A DNA stretch of 64,000 nucleotides, from contig NZ_CP011388.1 in assembly GCF_001644605.1 (NCBI RefSeq), positions 2,155,001 to 2,219,000 on the forward strand, written 5' to 3'. This DNA comes from Paenibacillus swuensis (GTDB lineage: Bacteria > Bacillota > Bacilli > Paenibacillales > DY6). The notes under the pieces are model-generated. The model saw only the letters and a program-made list of their open reading frames with translations. It made no database searches and was not told the origin of the DNA. The translations under genes and the position numbers were made by a program. Positions 44,325 through 52,924 of the stretch are shown here, piece after piece; position 1 is the first letter of the stretch, and each line of letters opens with the position of its first letter.

Positions 44325-44393
44325 AGGGGTTCCTCCTAGAATTTTGGCTGGCTCTTTGGTTTAATTATAAGGCTTTGGCTAGGGTTAACTCAA

Positions 44394-44858
44394 TTACCGG
44401 GTTAAAACCTTCAAAGCCGCCAGCCATCCCGCCAAGTTTAGCAGATGGCGACCGTAATTCAGCGCTTCCCACTGCGATAAGACGCGGTCAATTTCACCCT
44501 GTGACAAGCTGTTCGAATCCATCAACCCGATCATGGTCGGAATGAAATAACTAAACGTGACCGCGCGTTCAATGATGATTAGGGTAACCGCAACAATGTA
44601 CCAACGACGTCTGGGGCCTTTGGTGGTCCAAGCGGCGACGGCATTGGCGATGGTGAGCAGCGTTAGCGGAACGGTGGTTACGTACGCCCAGAACAGGATG
44701 CCGGTATTTGGCCACAGGGACGGCGAAGTTCCGCTCCACCCCGGAACGACCACTCTCCCTTCATATAAACCTGCGCCAAAGGCAATGCCCAAATTAATTA
44801 TGAACAGCCAAAGTAACGTTTCTTTTAGTACCCTTCTTGTACGAGATGTTTGTTCCAT
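44394..44858 (-). CDS. Small integral membrane protein (DUF1772-like)
   Basis: 154 residues with four helices: LLWLFIINLGIAFGAGLYEG, GILFWAYVTTVPLTLLTIAN, WYIVAVTLIIIERAVTFSYF and a C-terminal helix. The pattern fits DUF1772/anthrone-oxygenase-like membrane proteins; function unknown. AGGAGG lies ahead of the start. Confidence 0.65.
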   Translation of the reverse strand: MEQTSRTRRVLKETLLWLFIINLGIAFGAGLYEGRVVVPGWSGTSPSLWPNTGILFWAYVTTVPLTLLTIANAVAAWTTKGPRRRWYIVAVTLIIIERAVTFSYFIPTMIGLMDSNSLSQGEIDRVLSQWEALNYGRHLLNLAGWLAALKVLTR

Positions 44859-45019
44859 AGTTACAAATCCTCCTGTTTCATGTCCTCTTCGTAAATCTAT
44901 AACTGTCTCTTTCTATATCCTATCTTTGACGGCGCGCCCGGAAAACGGACCCGGGAATGGAAGTGCCTCAGCCTTAGGAACGACTTTAAACGCAAATAAC
45001 CCCCTTCTCGCAACTCTCG

Positions 45020-45084
45020 GTGACAAAAATGTCACATTGCCGCAACCTACATCGATGGATGGAAAATCCCAACCTGTCTATAGT
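45020..45084 (+). promoter_or_regulatory. BceR-type operator and promoter of the Bce-like transporter
   Basis: GTGACA-AAAA-TGTCAC (45020-45035) is a perfect inverted repeat of the kind bound by BceR-like response regulators upstream of bceAB-type genes. TATAGT at 45079-45084 with a poor -35 (TGGATG) 17 bases upstream suits an activator-dependent promoter. The transporter gene starts 26 bases later. Confidence 0.7.
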
Positions 45085-45109
45085 AAAGGTATAAAGGGAG
45101 GGAGCATTC

Positions 45110-45856
45110 ATGCAATCCATAATCCAAACGAAGAATCTATCTAAAACCTACGGCGCGACTACGGTACTCAAAAATATTGATTTAACCATCCAACCCGGGG
45201 AACTCACGGCAATCATGGGGCCGTCAGGGTCAGGCAAGTCGACGCTGATGAATGTGTTGTCCACGATTGACCGATTATCCGGAGGTGAGGTGTGGTTAGA
45301 GGGGAAAGCGCTGCTTGATATGAAGAAGAGCGCGATGAGGCGGTTCCGGCAAGAGCGACTGGGGTTTATATTCCAGGATTACAACCTGTTGGACACGCTT
45401 ACGGTGAAGGAAAATATATTGCTGCCCTTATCGTTGCGCAACGTGAAGGCGGCCGAGATGGAGAGCCGGTTGCAGCCGATTATCGGGGCGCTCAACATCG
45501 AATCTATCCTGCATAAATACCCGAACGAAATTTCCGGCGGACAGAAGCAACGGGCGGCCTCGGCCAGGGCAATCATCACGAAGCCGGCGATTGTATTCGC
45601 CGATGAGCCCACAGGGGCGCTCGATTCCAGATCCGCCACCCAATTACTGGAGCAGTTAGTCGGGCTCAACGCGGCGTTCGGCACCACGATGATGATGGTG
45701 ACACATGATATCTACGCGGCAAGCTACTGCAAACGGGTCATTTTCCTGCGCGACGGCGGGATTGTAAACGAAATTTACGCCGGCGATCAGAACCAGAAGT
45801 CGTTCTACGACCGCATCCTGGAAACGCAGAGCCTGATGGGGGGCGCGCTGCGATGA
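45110..45856 (+). CDS. Bce-type ABC transporter ATP-binding protein
   Basis: 248 residues. Walker A GPSGSGKST, signature SGGQKQRAASARAI, Walker B VFADEPTGALD, His switch in VTHDIYAAS. LolD/BceA-like ATPase that powers the FtsX-type permease encoded next. Such pairs remove peptide antibiotics from lipid II cycle targets and signal to a dedicated kinase. AGGGAGGGAGC precedes the ATG. Confidence 0.92.
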   Translation: MQSIIQTKNLSKTYGATTVLKNIDLTIQPGELTAIMGPSGSGKSTLMNVLSTIDRLSGGEVWLEGKALLDMKKSAMRRFRQERLGFIFQDYNLLDTLTVKENILLPLSLRNVKAAEMESRLQPIIGALNIESILHKYPNEISGGQKQRAASARAIITKPAIVFADEPTGALDSRSATQLLEQLVGLNAAFGTTMMMVTHDIYAASYCKRVIFLRDGGIVNEIYAGDQNQKSFYDRILETQSLMGGALR

Positions 45857-47817
45857 GCCTGCTCGATCTGACGATCCGAAACGTCAAACGTAATTTCCGA
45901 CTGTACTCCATCTATTTATTCTCCATGATCATCGGTGTCATCATCCAGTTCACATTCTCTTCCGTCCTGTTTAATGAAGACATTATGAACGCGCTGAAAA
46001 ACCGCGATAATTATGAGACGGGTGTATCCATCGCTTCGGTCGTGGTGTTCCTGTTTATCATCTTCTTCATCCTGTACGCCAACTCGTTCTTCATGCGGCA
46101 ACGCAAAAAAGAGTTCGGCATGTACCTGTTGTACGGCTTGAACGAGAGGCAGATTACCCGGATGGTGTTCTACGAAACGCTGTTCATCAGTGCGATCGCG
46201 CTGGCTTCGGGCATCCTGCTTGGCGGACTGCTGTCCAAGCTGTTCGGTATGCTGCTCATGAGCTTAATGCAGTATGATCAGGTCATCTCGCTGGCTTTTC
46301 CGATCGAGGCGATCGTATTCACGGGGTTCTTATACCTGCTGCTCACCGTCATAATCACCGTCCAAAGTTATATCATGATTAACCGGGTACAGCTAACCGA
46401 ATTGTTCCACGCGAAACAAAAGATGGAGAAGCCCGTTCGCATTTCCCCCTTCATGGCCATCTTATCTATTCTGTTACTGGGCATGGCCTTCGGCTTAATC
46501 AGCAGCAGCAAACAATCGGCCGTTTGGAATGAGTACGCGACCTCAAGTCTGATCGCGGTCACGATGGGGATCATTGCGGGCACCTTCTTGTTCTTCCGTC
46601 AGTTCGCCGGCTGGTTGTTACAGACGCTGGCGCGCCGACGTACCTATCATGAAGGGAATACAGTGCTATGGACATCCTCCTTGCGCTTTCAGGTGAGGGG
46701 CAATACGTTGAACCTGACGTTCATATCGCTGTTTAGCGCGGCGATCATCATGTTGCTTTGTTTTGTCACGATTAACTATAAAGTCCAATTCGAGGCAGTG
46801 GGGCGGAATTTACCGAATGACATCGCGTTTCAATCGCAGGATCCTGCTGCCAACAAGCAGATTGATGAGATCATTCAAAGCTCCGGGCATGCGGTTCAAT
46901 ACCATCTGAAGCCGGAGTTGCTGATTGCTGTGCCGGTAACGGACCGGGGGGTGGCCTGGGACAATCCGGAATATTATGAAGACAATGTTTTGCTGGTTTC
47001 GGAGGGGGCGTACAATGAATTAATTTCTTTAAGAGGTCATGACCGGCGCGTAGACCTGCAAGGGAATGAAGCGGCTGCCCTCTCGCAAGGTTCAGACTTC
47101 CCCAAGCCTTATGCGAAGGGCGTGGAGCCTGCCTTTACACTCAAGACGAATCAGGAAACTACGTTGAAGCTGGTAGAGAAAAAGGATTACGCGTACTTAG
47201 GATGGTCATCCAGTCCGACCGAGTCGATGGGACGCAAGCCGGCGGTGCTCGTCATTTCCGATGAGTTGTATGCAAGTTTAAAGGAGGGGGCGGCCAAGAG
47301 GGCTTACGAGATCTATGCGCTTGAGGATGCGGAAGATGCGGAGCCATTATCGAAGCAGGTTCACGCCATCGTCACGCAGAACACAGACACCTACTATTCT
47401 TCATTCGCGGACGTGTACTCCAAACAGATCGAGAGTTCCTCGTTGATGTTGTTTGCCAGCGGATTTCTGGCCCTGCTTGCCCTGTTCGCGCTCGCGAGCG
47501 TCATTTATTTCAAGCAGCTGCGCGAGGCTACGGATGAACGGATGCAATATGCGATTCTGCGCAAGCTCGGCATGGATAACGGCCAAATGAAAAGCGTTAT
47601 ACGCAAGCAGCTTCTGTTCGTCTTCTTGCCGCCGCTCGTGCTCGGTGTGTTGCATAGCTGGTTCATCATTAAGTATTACATCCTGGACTCGGTGCAAGAC
47701 TTCCCTGAGCTCCATGGCATGGTGTGGGGCATCATGGGCGTATACTTTCTGATTTACTTGCTGTTCTACGTCTCCTCTACGAATCTGTATTACAAAATCG
47801 TAAGTACGAATGCTTAA
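45853..47817 (+). CDS. Bce-type ABC permease (FtsX family)
   Basis: 654 residues, ten helices, with the large outside domain between helices 7 and 8 (about residues 310-525) that is the hallmark of BceB-type permeases. Segments: NSFFMRQRKKEFGMYLLYGL in the first cytoplasmic loop, ERMQYAILRKLGMDNGQMKS near the C-terminus. Overlaps the ATPase gene by four bases. Likely acts both as resistance pump and sensor for the RR/HK pair at 49280-50937. Confidence 0.92.
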   Translation: MSLLDLTIRNVKRNFRLYSIYLFSMIIGVIIQFTFSSVLFNEDIMNALKNRDNYETGVSIASVVVFLFIIFFILYANSFFMRQRKKEFGMYLLYGLNERQITRMVFYETLFISAIALASGILLGGLLSKLFGMLLMSLMQYDQVISLAFPIEAIVFTGFLYLLLTVIITVQSYIMINRVQLTELFHAKQKMEKPVRISPFMAILSILLLGMAFGLISSSKQSAVWNEYATSSLIAVTMGIIAGTFLFFRQFAGWLLQTLARRRTYHEGNTVLWTSSLRFQVRGNTLNLTFISLFSAAIIMLLCFVTINYKVQFEAVGRNLPNDIAFQSQDPAANKQIDEIIQSSGHAVQYHLKPELLIAVPVTDRGVAWDNPEYYEDNVLLVSEGAYNELISLRGHDRRVDLQGNEAAALSQGSDFPKPYAKGVEPAFTLKTNQETTLKLVEKKDYAYLGWSSSPTESMGRKPAVLVISDELYASLKEGAAKRAYEIYALEDAEDAEPLSKQVHAIVTQNTDTYYSSFADVYSKQIESSSLMLFASGFLALLALFALASVIYFKQLREATDERMQYAILRKLGMDNGQMKSVIRKQLLFVFLPPLVLGVLHSWFIIKYYILDSVQDFPELHGMVWGIMGVYFLIYLLFYVSSTNLYYKIVSTNA

Positions 47818-47974
47818 TTTCATACAAACACTAACAATCCAATGGCGAAAGAATGTCTAAAGGCTTATCGATTTCTATGTATAACGAATTGTATAATAAG
47901 TTGCGAGAGAGGGTTTATGCGTCCAGTCTTCGAAAAGTAGGAATTACTACAAGTAGAACGAAGCGAGGGATACC

Positions 47975-49219
47975 ATGATTCAGATTGCAACGGACCAAAG
48001 CAACAACGGTTTCACCGAAACAGGATTGCGCAGAATGCGCGACGTATTGGCACGGCATGTCGAGTCCGGGAAGATCCCTGGGCTGGTTGCCCTGGTCAGC
48101 CGCAACGGCGAGACGCATGTTGAAGCGCTCGGCACGATGCGGCATGACGGCGGAGCACCGATGCGCCGGGACACGATCTTCCGGATGGCGTCCACTTCCA
48201 AGCCGGTCGCGGTCGCGCCGGTCATGATCCTCCTCGACGAGTGCAAACTGCGGCTGGACGACCCGGTAGATCTGTGGCTGCCCGAACTCGCTGACCGCCA
48301 GGTGCTGAAGCGACCGGACGGCCCGCTGGACGAAACCGTGCCGGCGCGGCGGCCGGTCACGGTACGCGACCTGCTGACCTCCACGTTCGGGCTCGGTATT
48401 GATATATCGGCGCTGGGCGCTCCGATTATGGGCGCGATCTTCGCGAATGGACTAACGCCCGATGGGCCAACGCCGATGCCCGAACCGGATGAGTGGATGC
48501 GCCGCCTTGGATCGCTCCCGCTGATGTACCAGCCGGGAGAGCAATGGCAGTACCACATCAGCAACGATCTTCTCGGCGTACTCGTCGCCAGGGTTACGGG
48601 CCAAATGTTCGAGACGTTCCTGCGCGAACGCATCTTCGAGCCCCTGGGCATGAAGGACACCGGTTTCCATGTGCCGTCCGAGAAGATCGACAGGTTGCCG
48701 CCCCTATATGCACCTGACCCGCAGACCGGAGAGTTCCACGTATGGGATGAGGCCGAGGGGGGACGCCACAGCCAGCCTCCGGCGTTCCAGGGCGGCGGTG
48801 GCGGACTTAACTCCACGGCCGACGACTTCCACGCCTACTACCGGATGCTGCTGAATCATGGCATGCACGGGAACGAACGGATCCTGTCCCGGGCCGCCGT
48901 AGAGCTGATGACCACCAACCGCCTCAATGCCGAGCAGCAAGCCGCCCGAAACGCCTTGGCCAGCAACAATGTCCATAGGTCATTCGGCCAAGGGCAGCAC
49001 GGCGGATGGGGCTTTGGTATGGCGGTGCGCACCTACCGCGGTGATTACGCGCCCATCGGCCAGTACGGCTGGGACGGCGGAAGCGGCACCTCGACCTACG
49101 CCGACCCGGAAAACCAGCTTACCGGAATCCTGCTCACTCAGGTCGGGATGTCCACTGGGGATTCGGCGCGGGCTATACACGATTTCTGGACTACGGTCTA
49201 CCAGGCCGTTGAAGACTAA
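47975..49219 (+). CDS. Serine hydrolase, EstB/class C beta-lactamase-like
   Basis: 414 residues. SxxK motif MASTSKPV with nucleophile Ser73 and Lys76; the Tyr motif reads QYHISNDLLGVLV, aligning with the YSxxxDVLG form of EstB-type (family VIII) esterases; the third motif is near GWDGGSGTS. No signal peptide, so cytoplasmic esterase is more likely than a secreted beta-lactamase. The gene is strikingly GC-rich (48301-48360 has 46 G+C of 60), and sits between the Bce transporter and its two-component genes, suggesting transfer from a high-GC donor such as an actinobacterium. Site GCGAGGG before the ATG. Confidence 0.87.
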   Translation: MIQIATDQSNNGFTETGLRRMRDVLARHVESGKIPGLVALVSRNGETHVEALGTMRHDGGAPMRRDTIFRMASTSKPVAVAPVMILLDECKLRLDDPVDLWLPELADRQVLKRPDGPLDETVPARRPVTVRDLLTSTFGLGIDISALGAPIMGAIFANGLTPDGPTPMPEPDEWMRRLGSLPLMYQPGEQWQYHISNDLLGVLVARVTGQMFETFLRERIFEPLGMKDTGFHVPSEKIDRLPPLYAPDPQTGEFHVWDEAEGGRHSQPPAFQGGGGGLNSTADDFHAYYRMLLNHGMHGNERILSRAAVELMTTNRLNAEQQAARNALASNNVHRSFGQGQHGGWGFGMAVRTYRGDYAPIGQYGWDGGSGTSTYADPENQLTGILLTQVGMSTGDSARAIHDFWTTVYQAVED

Positions 49220-49254
49220 CAGCGAGCCAGCGGTTTGAAGATTGTTATAATAGT

Positions 49255-49291
49255 TAGCCCTCATCAATCAAGGTGAGGGCTATTTATTTTG
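49255..49291. terminator. Bidirectional terminator between hydrolase and kinase genes
   Basis: TAGCCCTCA/TGAGGGCTA perfect 9-bp stem then TTTATTTT on the plus strand. The stop codon of the minus-strand kinase lies inside the stem. Confidence 0.75.
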
Positions 49292-50269
49292 CAATATGCT
49301 CAAATAGGGGTCGTGGGTTCTGGGGAAATGGATGGTGAACTCGGTAAAGCGGCCTACAGCGGATTCACAAGTGATGTAGTGGCCCAACTTCCTCGAAAGC
49401 TCCTGGGCGAGATAAAGCCCCATGCCTGTCGATTTCACATGCGCGCGTCCATTCGTGCCCGTAAATCCCCGGTTGAACACCCGCGGCAGATCCTTGGCAT
49501 CAATGCCGATCCCGTTATCCCTAATGATCAGCAACTTTTCTTGCCGCGTAGTGCGTGTTGAGATGCGGATTTCTCCGTTGTTGTTCGTGTACTTCAAGCT
49601 GTTCGTAAGGAGTTGGTTGATGATAAAGGAAAGCCACTTCATATCGCTTTGAACGATGGTTGACTGCAGGTCCAGCTGGATTCTGATTTTATGGGAAATG
49701 AAGGTTTTGGCGTGATTTCGGACAACGGCTTTCACGAGCGGCTCCAGATCACTGTTGATGATTTCGTAATCTTCCTTGAAGCTATCCAGTTTGGCGTAGT
49801 ACAACGCCTGGTCCACGTAATGCTCAATCCGCGACACCTCTTCCTCCAAGCTTCGGGGATCGACCTCCGTTTGCTGCATCAAGCGAAGGACGGAAATCGG
49901 CGTCTTGATCTCGTGAAACCAGGAAACGATAAAATCATAGTATTCCAACTGCTTCGCTTGCAATTCGTTGAGCGCCTGGATTTGGCTGCGTTCGAGCTGT
50001 TCCAGCGCGTCGCGATAAGCTTCCGCTTCCAGGGAAAGCGGCTCGGTCTGTTCTTCCCCCAGTTGGCGGATGGCATGAACATTTGTGAAATAACGGTGAA
50101 TGAAGAAGCCCGACAGGCACAACACTACTAGCGTCAGCGCATAGAAGAACGTCGGCCAGCGGAATGAATTTTGCGGATCTGTAATGAGCACCGTCCAGGT
50201 GACAAAGAAAGTGATCGCGCACAGGATGAGGTAAGGTCTCTCATATTTCATGAATCGCCACCAGCTCAT
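49280..50269 (-). CDS. Intramembrane-sensing histidine kinase (BceS-like)
   Basis: 329 residues. Two close helices (PYLILCAITFFVTWTVLI; FFYALTLVVLCLSGFFIHRY) with almost no outside loop, the mark of Bce-type kinases that sense through the transporter. H-box FHEIKTPISVLRLM, N-box QLLTNSLKYTNN, G-boxes IRDNGIGIDAKDLP and STGMGLYLAQ. Its start overlaps the response regulator stop (ATGA). Confidence 0.92.
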   Translation of the reverse strand: MSWWRFMKYERPYLILCAITFFVTWTVLITDPQNSFRWPTFFYALTLVVLCLSGFFIHRYFTNVHAIRQLGEEQTEPLSLEAEAYRDALEQLERSQIQALNELQAKQLEYYDFIVSWFHEIKTPISVLRLMQQTEVDPRSLEEEVSRIEHYVDQALYYAKLDSFKEDYEIINSDLEPLVKAVVRNHAKTFISHKIRIQLDLQSTIVQSDMKWLSFIINQLLTNSLKYTNNNGEIRISTRTTRQEKLLIIRDNGIGIDAKDLPRVFNRGFTGTNGRAHVKSTGMGLYLAQELSRKLGHYITCESAVGRFTEFTIHFPRTHDPYLSILQNK

Positions 50270-50937
50270 TCGATGATATACCCCATTCCTTTGCGCGTCG
50301 CGATAAATTCCTCCAGCCCCAGCAAGGCAATTCGGCGCCTCAGACGATTCACGTTCACCGTCAGAGTATTGTCGTCGATAAATTGTTCGTCATTCCACAG
50401 CACCTGCATCAGATCTTCCCGGGAAACGATCCGGCCGATATGACGCATGAGGGTTTGAAGAATAATGAACTCGTTCCGCGACAATTCAGCGCTCTGCTCC
50501 CCATATTGAACCGACGAGTTGGACAAGTGAAGAACCAGCTGGCGGTGAGAGATCACAAGACTTTCATCCTGATAGGTATAGTTGCGCCGGAGCAGCGCGC
50601 TGACTTTGGCTACGAGCACCCCAAGGTCGAACGGCTTTACAACATAATCATCCGCACCCATGTTAATCGCCATAATGACATCCATGTTCTGATTCCGGGA
50701 GGACAGGAATATAATCGGCACCTTGGACACGGAACGAATCCGCTGACACCAATAAAAACCGTCATACATTGGGAGACTGACATCCATCAGCACCAAGTGG
50801 GGTTGGGCGGCGGTGAATTGTTCTGTAATATGTTCAAAAGAAGTCACTTCCAGCACCTCGTATTGCCATTTGCGCAACGAATCGGCTACGATAGTTCTGA
50901 TCTTCTCGTCATCTTCCACAATCATGATTTGAAACAT
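50266..50937 (-). CDS. Response regulator, OmpR/BceR-like
   Basis: 223 residues from the ATG behind GGAGGTATTCCT; longer frames have no ribosome site. Receiver domain with acidic pocket IVEDDEK, phospho-Asp in LVLMDVSLPMYDG, and Lys in DDYVVKPFD; C-terminal winged helix ends TRKGMGYIIE. Presumed activator of the Bce-type transporter through the GTGACA-N4-TGTCAC site at 45020. Confidence 0.92.
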   Translation of the reverse strand: MFQIMIVEDDEKIRTIVADSLRKWQYEVLEVTSFEHITEQFTAAQPHLVLMDVSLPMYDGFYWCQRIRSVSKVPIIFLSSRNQNMDVIMAINMGADDYVVKPFDLGVLVAKVSALLRRNYTYQDESLVISHRQLVLHLSNSSVQYGEQSAELSRNEFIILQTLMRHIGRIVSREDLMQVLWNDEQFIDDNTLTVNVNRLRRRIALLGLEEFIATRKGMGYIIE

Positions 50938-51048
50938 AGGAATACCTCCGACACCAAGGTAGACGTGCCCTGTCATTATATCATTGTGAAGATGGGGGAG
51001 CGAGTTAAGTGTGAAACGATGGAACCAACCTATAGGAGCGAATACGGA

Positions 51049-51744
51049 ATGAAGCGTACTACAATTTTGATAGCGGATGATGAGGTTGAGATTGCGGATC
51101 TGATTGCGCTGCATTTAGAGAAAGAGGGCTACCGGATCATCAAGGTGTCCGACGGGAGAGAAGCGGTTCAAGCGATAGAGTCGCATGCGATCGATCTGGT
51201 CATTCTGGATATTATGATGCCCAAGCTGGATGGGTATGAAGTGACAAGGATCATTCGGGAGAAGCACCATATGCCGATTATTTTCCTGAGTGCGAAGACA
51301 TCCGACCTCGATAAAATCACAGGACTGGTCATGGGGGCCGATGATTACATGACGAAACCGTTCAACCCTATGGAACTGGTAGCCCGGGTGAATGCCCAGC
51401 TGCGGCGTTTCCGGCAATTGAATCAGACGGCGGCCGGTCATAGTTCCACGCTTGAAGCGGGGGGATTGGTAATCGACCCTGATAAACGCACCGTCACGCT
51501 GTATGGCGGCAACATTGAGCTGACACCTAAAGAATTCGATATTCTTTACCTGCTCGCCAGTCACTCGAAGAACGTGTTCAGCGCGGAGCATATTTTTCAA
51601 CAGGTATGGGGAGACGCCTATTACGAAAGCGGGAATACGGTCATGGTGCATATTCGTACGCTGCGCAAAAAACTGGGCGAAGACAGAAACAAGAATAAAC
51701 TCATAAAAACGGTATGGGGGGTGGGATATACGTTCAATGGATAA
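51049..51744 (+). CDS. Response regulator, OmpR family (VanR-like)
   Basis: 231 residues; ATG behind TAGGAGCG. Receiver LIADDEVEIADLIALHLEKE, phospho-Asp in LVILDIMMPKLDGYEV, Lys in DDYMTKPFN; winged-helix DNA-binding part with IELTPKEFDILYLLASHSKN and VWGVGYTF. VanR/PhoP branch. Stop overlaps the kinase start by eight bases. Divergent from the Bce-type regulator gene, separated by 111 bases. Confidence 0.9.
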   Translation: MKRTTILIADDEVEIADLIALHLEKEGYRIIKVSDGREAVQAIESHAIDLVILDIMMPKLDGYEVTRIIREKHHMPIIFLSAKTSDLDKITGLVMGADDYMTKPFNPMELVARVNAQLRRFRQLNQTAAGHSSTLEAGGLVIDPDKRTVTLYGGNIELTPKEFDILYLLASHSKNVFSAEHIFQQVWGDAYYESGNTVMVHIRTLRKKLGEDRNKNKLIKTVWGVGYTFNG

Positions 51745-52834
51745 CATGATGCGAAGTTTTCGGTTCAAAATGATCGTGTTACTAGGTGTGAGTATGCTGC
51801 TCTCCGGCGCCATCACGTATGTGTTCTATCGGATCCTTCAGTATTATTATGAAGGGGTTCTGGCGGGAGATCCCATTGCTCAATTCCGTCAAAAGATTAG
51901 TAATTTTGGGGATTTAAACTTCTTTTTGATCTTTTTTATCCCTTTGGCCATCCTGTTTTTCTTTTTGCTTACGAAACCTTACGCCGTTTATTTTCATGAG
52001 ATTTCCAAGGGCATACATCATCTCGCGAACGGTGATTTTAAGAACAGAGTAAACATCTCATCCCATGATGAATTCGGGGATATCGGAAGGGCCATGAACC
52101 TGGCTAGCGCGAAATTGCAGGAAGCTGTGGAACGAGGGGATTTCGCCGAGAGCAGTAAAGACCAGCTGATCTTGAACCTGGCGCATGATCTGCGCACGCC
52201 GCTGACCTCTGTGCTCGGTTACCTGGACTACATTCTGCAGGACGATCAGTTGTCACCCGAACAGATCAAACATTATGCAACGATTGCTTTCACTAAATCC
52301 GAGCGTTTGGAGAAGCTGATCGATGAGCTTTTTGAAATCACAAGAATGAATTACGGCCATATCACGATCGAGAAGAAACCGATTGATTTAAGCGATTTGC
52401 TTATCCAGCTGCATGAAGAGATGTACCCTGTTTTAGAGAAAAATCAACTGACAGGCCGACTGGACATTACGCCGCATATGGTTATGAACGGGGACGGGGA
52501 AGTGTTGGTGCGCGTGTTTGAGAATCTGCTGGCGAATGCGGTTCGTTACGGCAAGGACGGTCAATATGTTGACATTCGCTGCGTACCGGATGAAGGAAAC
52601 GCGGTGGTGGTGCAGATTATCAACTACGGGGATTCCATTCCCCCGGAAGAGCTTCCCTATATCTTTAATATGTTCTATACCGGGGACCGGGCGCGTTCGC
52701 ATCAAGGGGGAAGCACGGGACTTGGACTGTACATTGCGAAGAATATCGTGGAGCAGCATCAGGGAACGATTACCGCGGAAAGCAGTGTCATCCGGACCGT
52801 TTTTGAAGTAAGATTGCCGCGTGGAACCATTTAA
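51737..52834 (+). CDS. Sensor histidine kinase (VanS-like)
   Basis: 365 residues. Two helices (MIVLLGVSMLLSGAITYVFY; NFFLIFFIPLAILFFFLL) with a ~40-residue outside loop, HAMP at ~85-135, H-box LNLAHDLRTPLTSVLGYLD, N-box FENLLANAVRYGK, G-box STGLGLYIAKNIVEQH. Overall similar to VanS-type kinases linked to D-Ala-D-Ala metabolism. Partner of the preceding response regulator. Confidence 0.9.
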   Translation: MDNMMRSFRFKMIVLLGVSMLLSGAITYVFYRILQYYYEGVLAGDPIAQFRQKISNFGDLNFFLIFFIPLAILFFFLLTKPYAVYFHEISKGIHHLANGDFKNRVNISSHDEFGDIGRAMNLASAKLQEAVERGDFAESSKDQLILNLAHDLRTPLTSVLGYLDYILQDDQLSPEQIKHYATIAFTKSERLEKLIDELFEITRMNYGHITIEKKPIDLSDLLIQLHEEMYPVLEKNQLTGRLDITPHMVMNGDGEVLVRVFENLLANAVRYGKDGQYVDIRCVPDEGNAVVVQIINYGDSIPPEELPYIFNMFYTGDRARSHQGGSTGLGLYIAKNIVEQHQGTITAESSVIRTVFEVRLPRGTI

Positions 52835-52835
52835 A

Positions 52836-52855
52836 ATTTAAGATAAATTTAAGAT
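52836..52855 (+). promoter_or_regulatory. Direct repeat, probable response-regulator site before vanY-like gene
   Basis: ATTTAAGAT occurs at 52836-52844 and again at 52847-52855, an 11-bp period, the usual arrangement for OmpR/PhoB-type dimers. It lies just after the kinase stop and 70 bases before the carboxypeptidase gene. Confidence 0.6.
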
Positions 52856-52924
52856 TTGCCCCACTTCTTTTTAAACTGTTTTCCATATCCTAAAGATCGT
52901 AAGGGATGAAGGAGGAAGCGGTTC

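Noticed and set aside
50383-51048. Long upstream in-frame extension of the VanR-like regulator
   Set aside because: It is antisense to the Bce-type regulator gene, has no receiver-domain content, and the ATG at 51049 has its own ribosome site.
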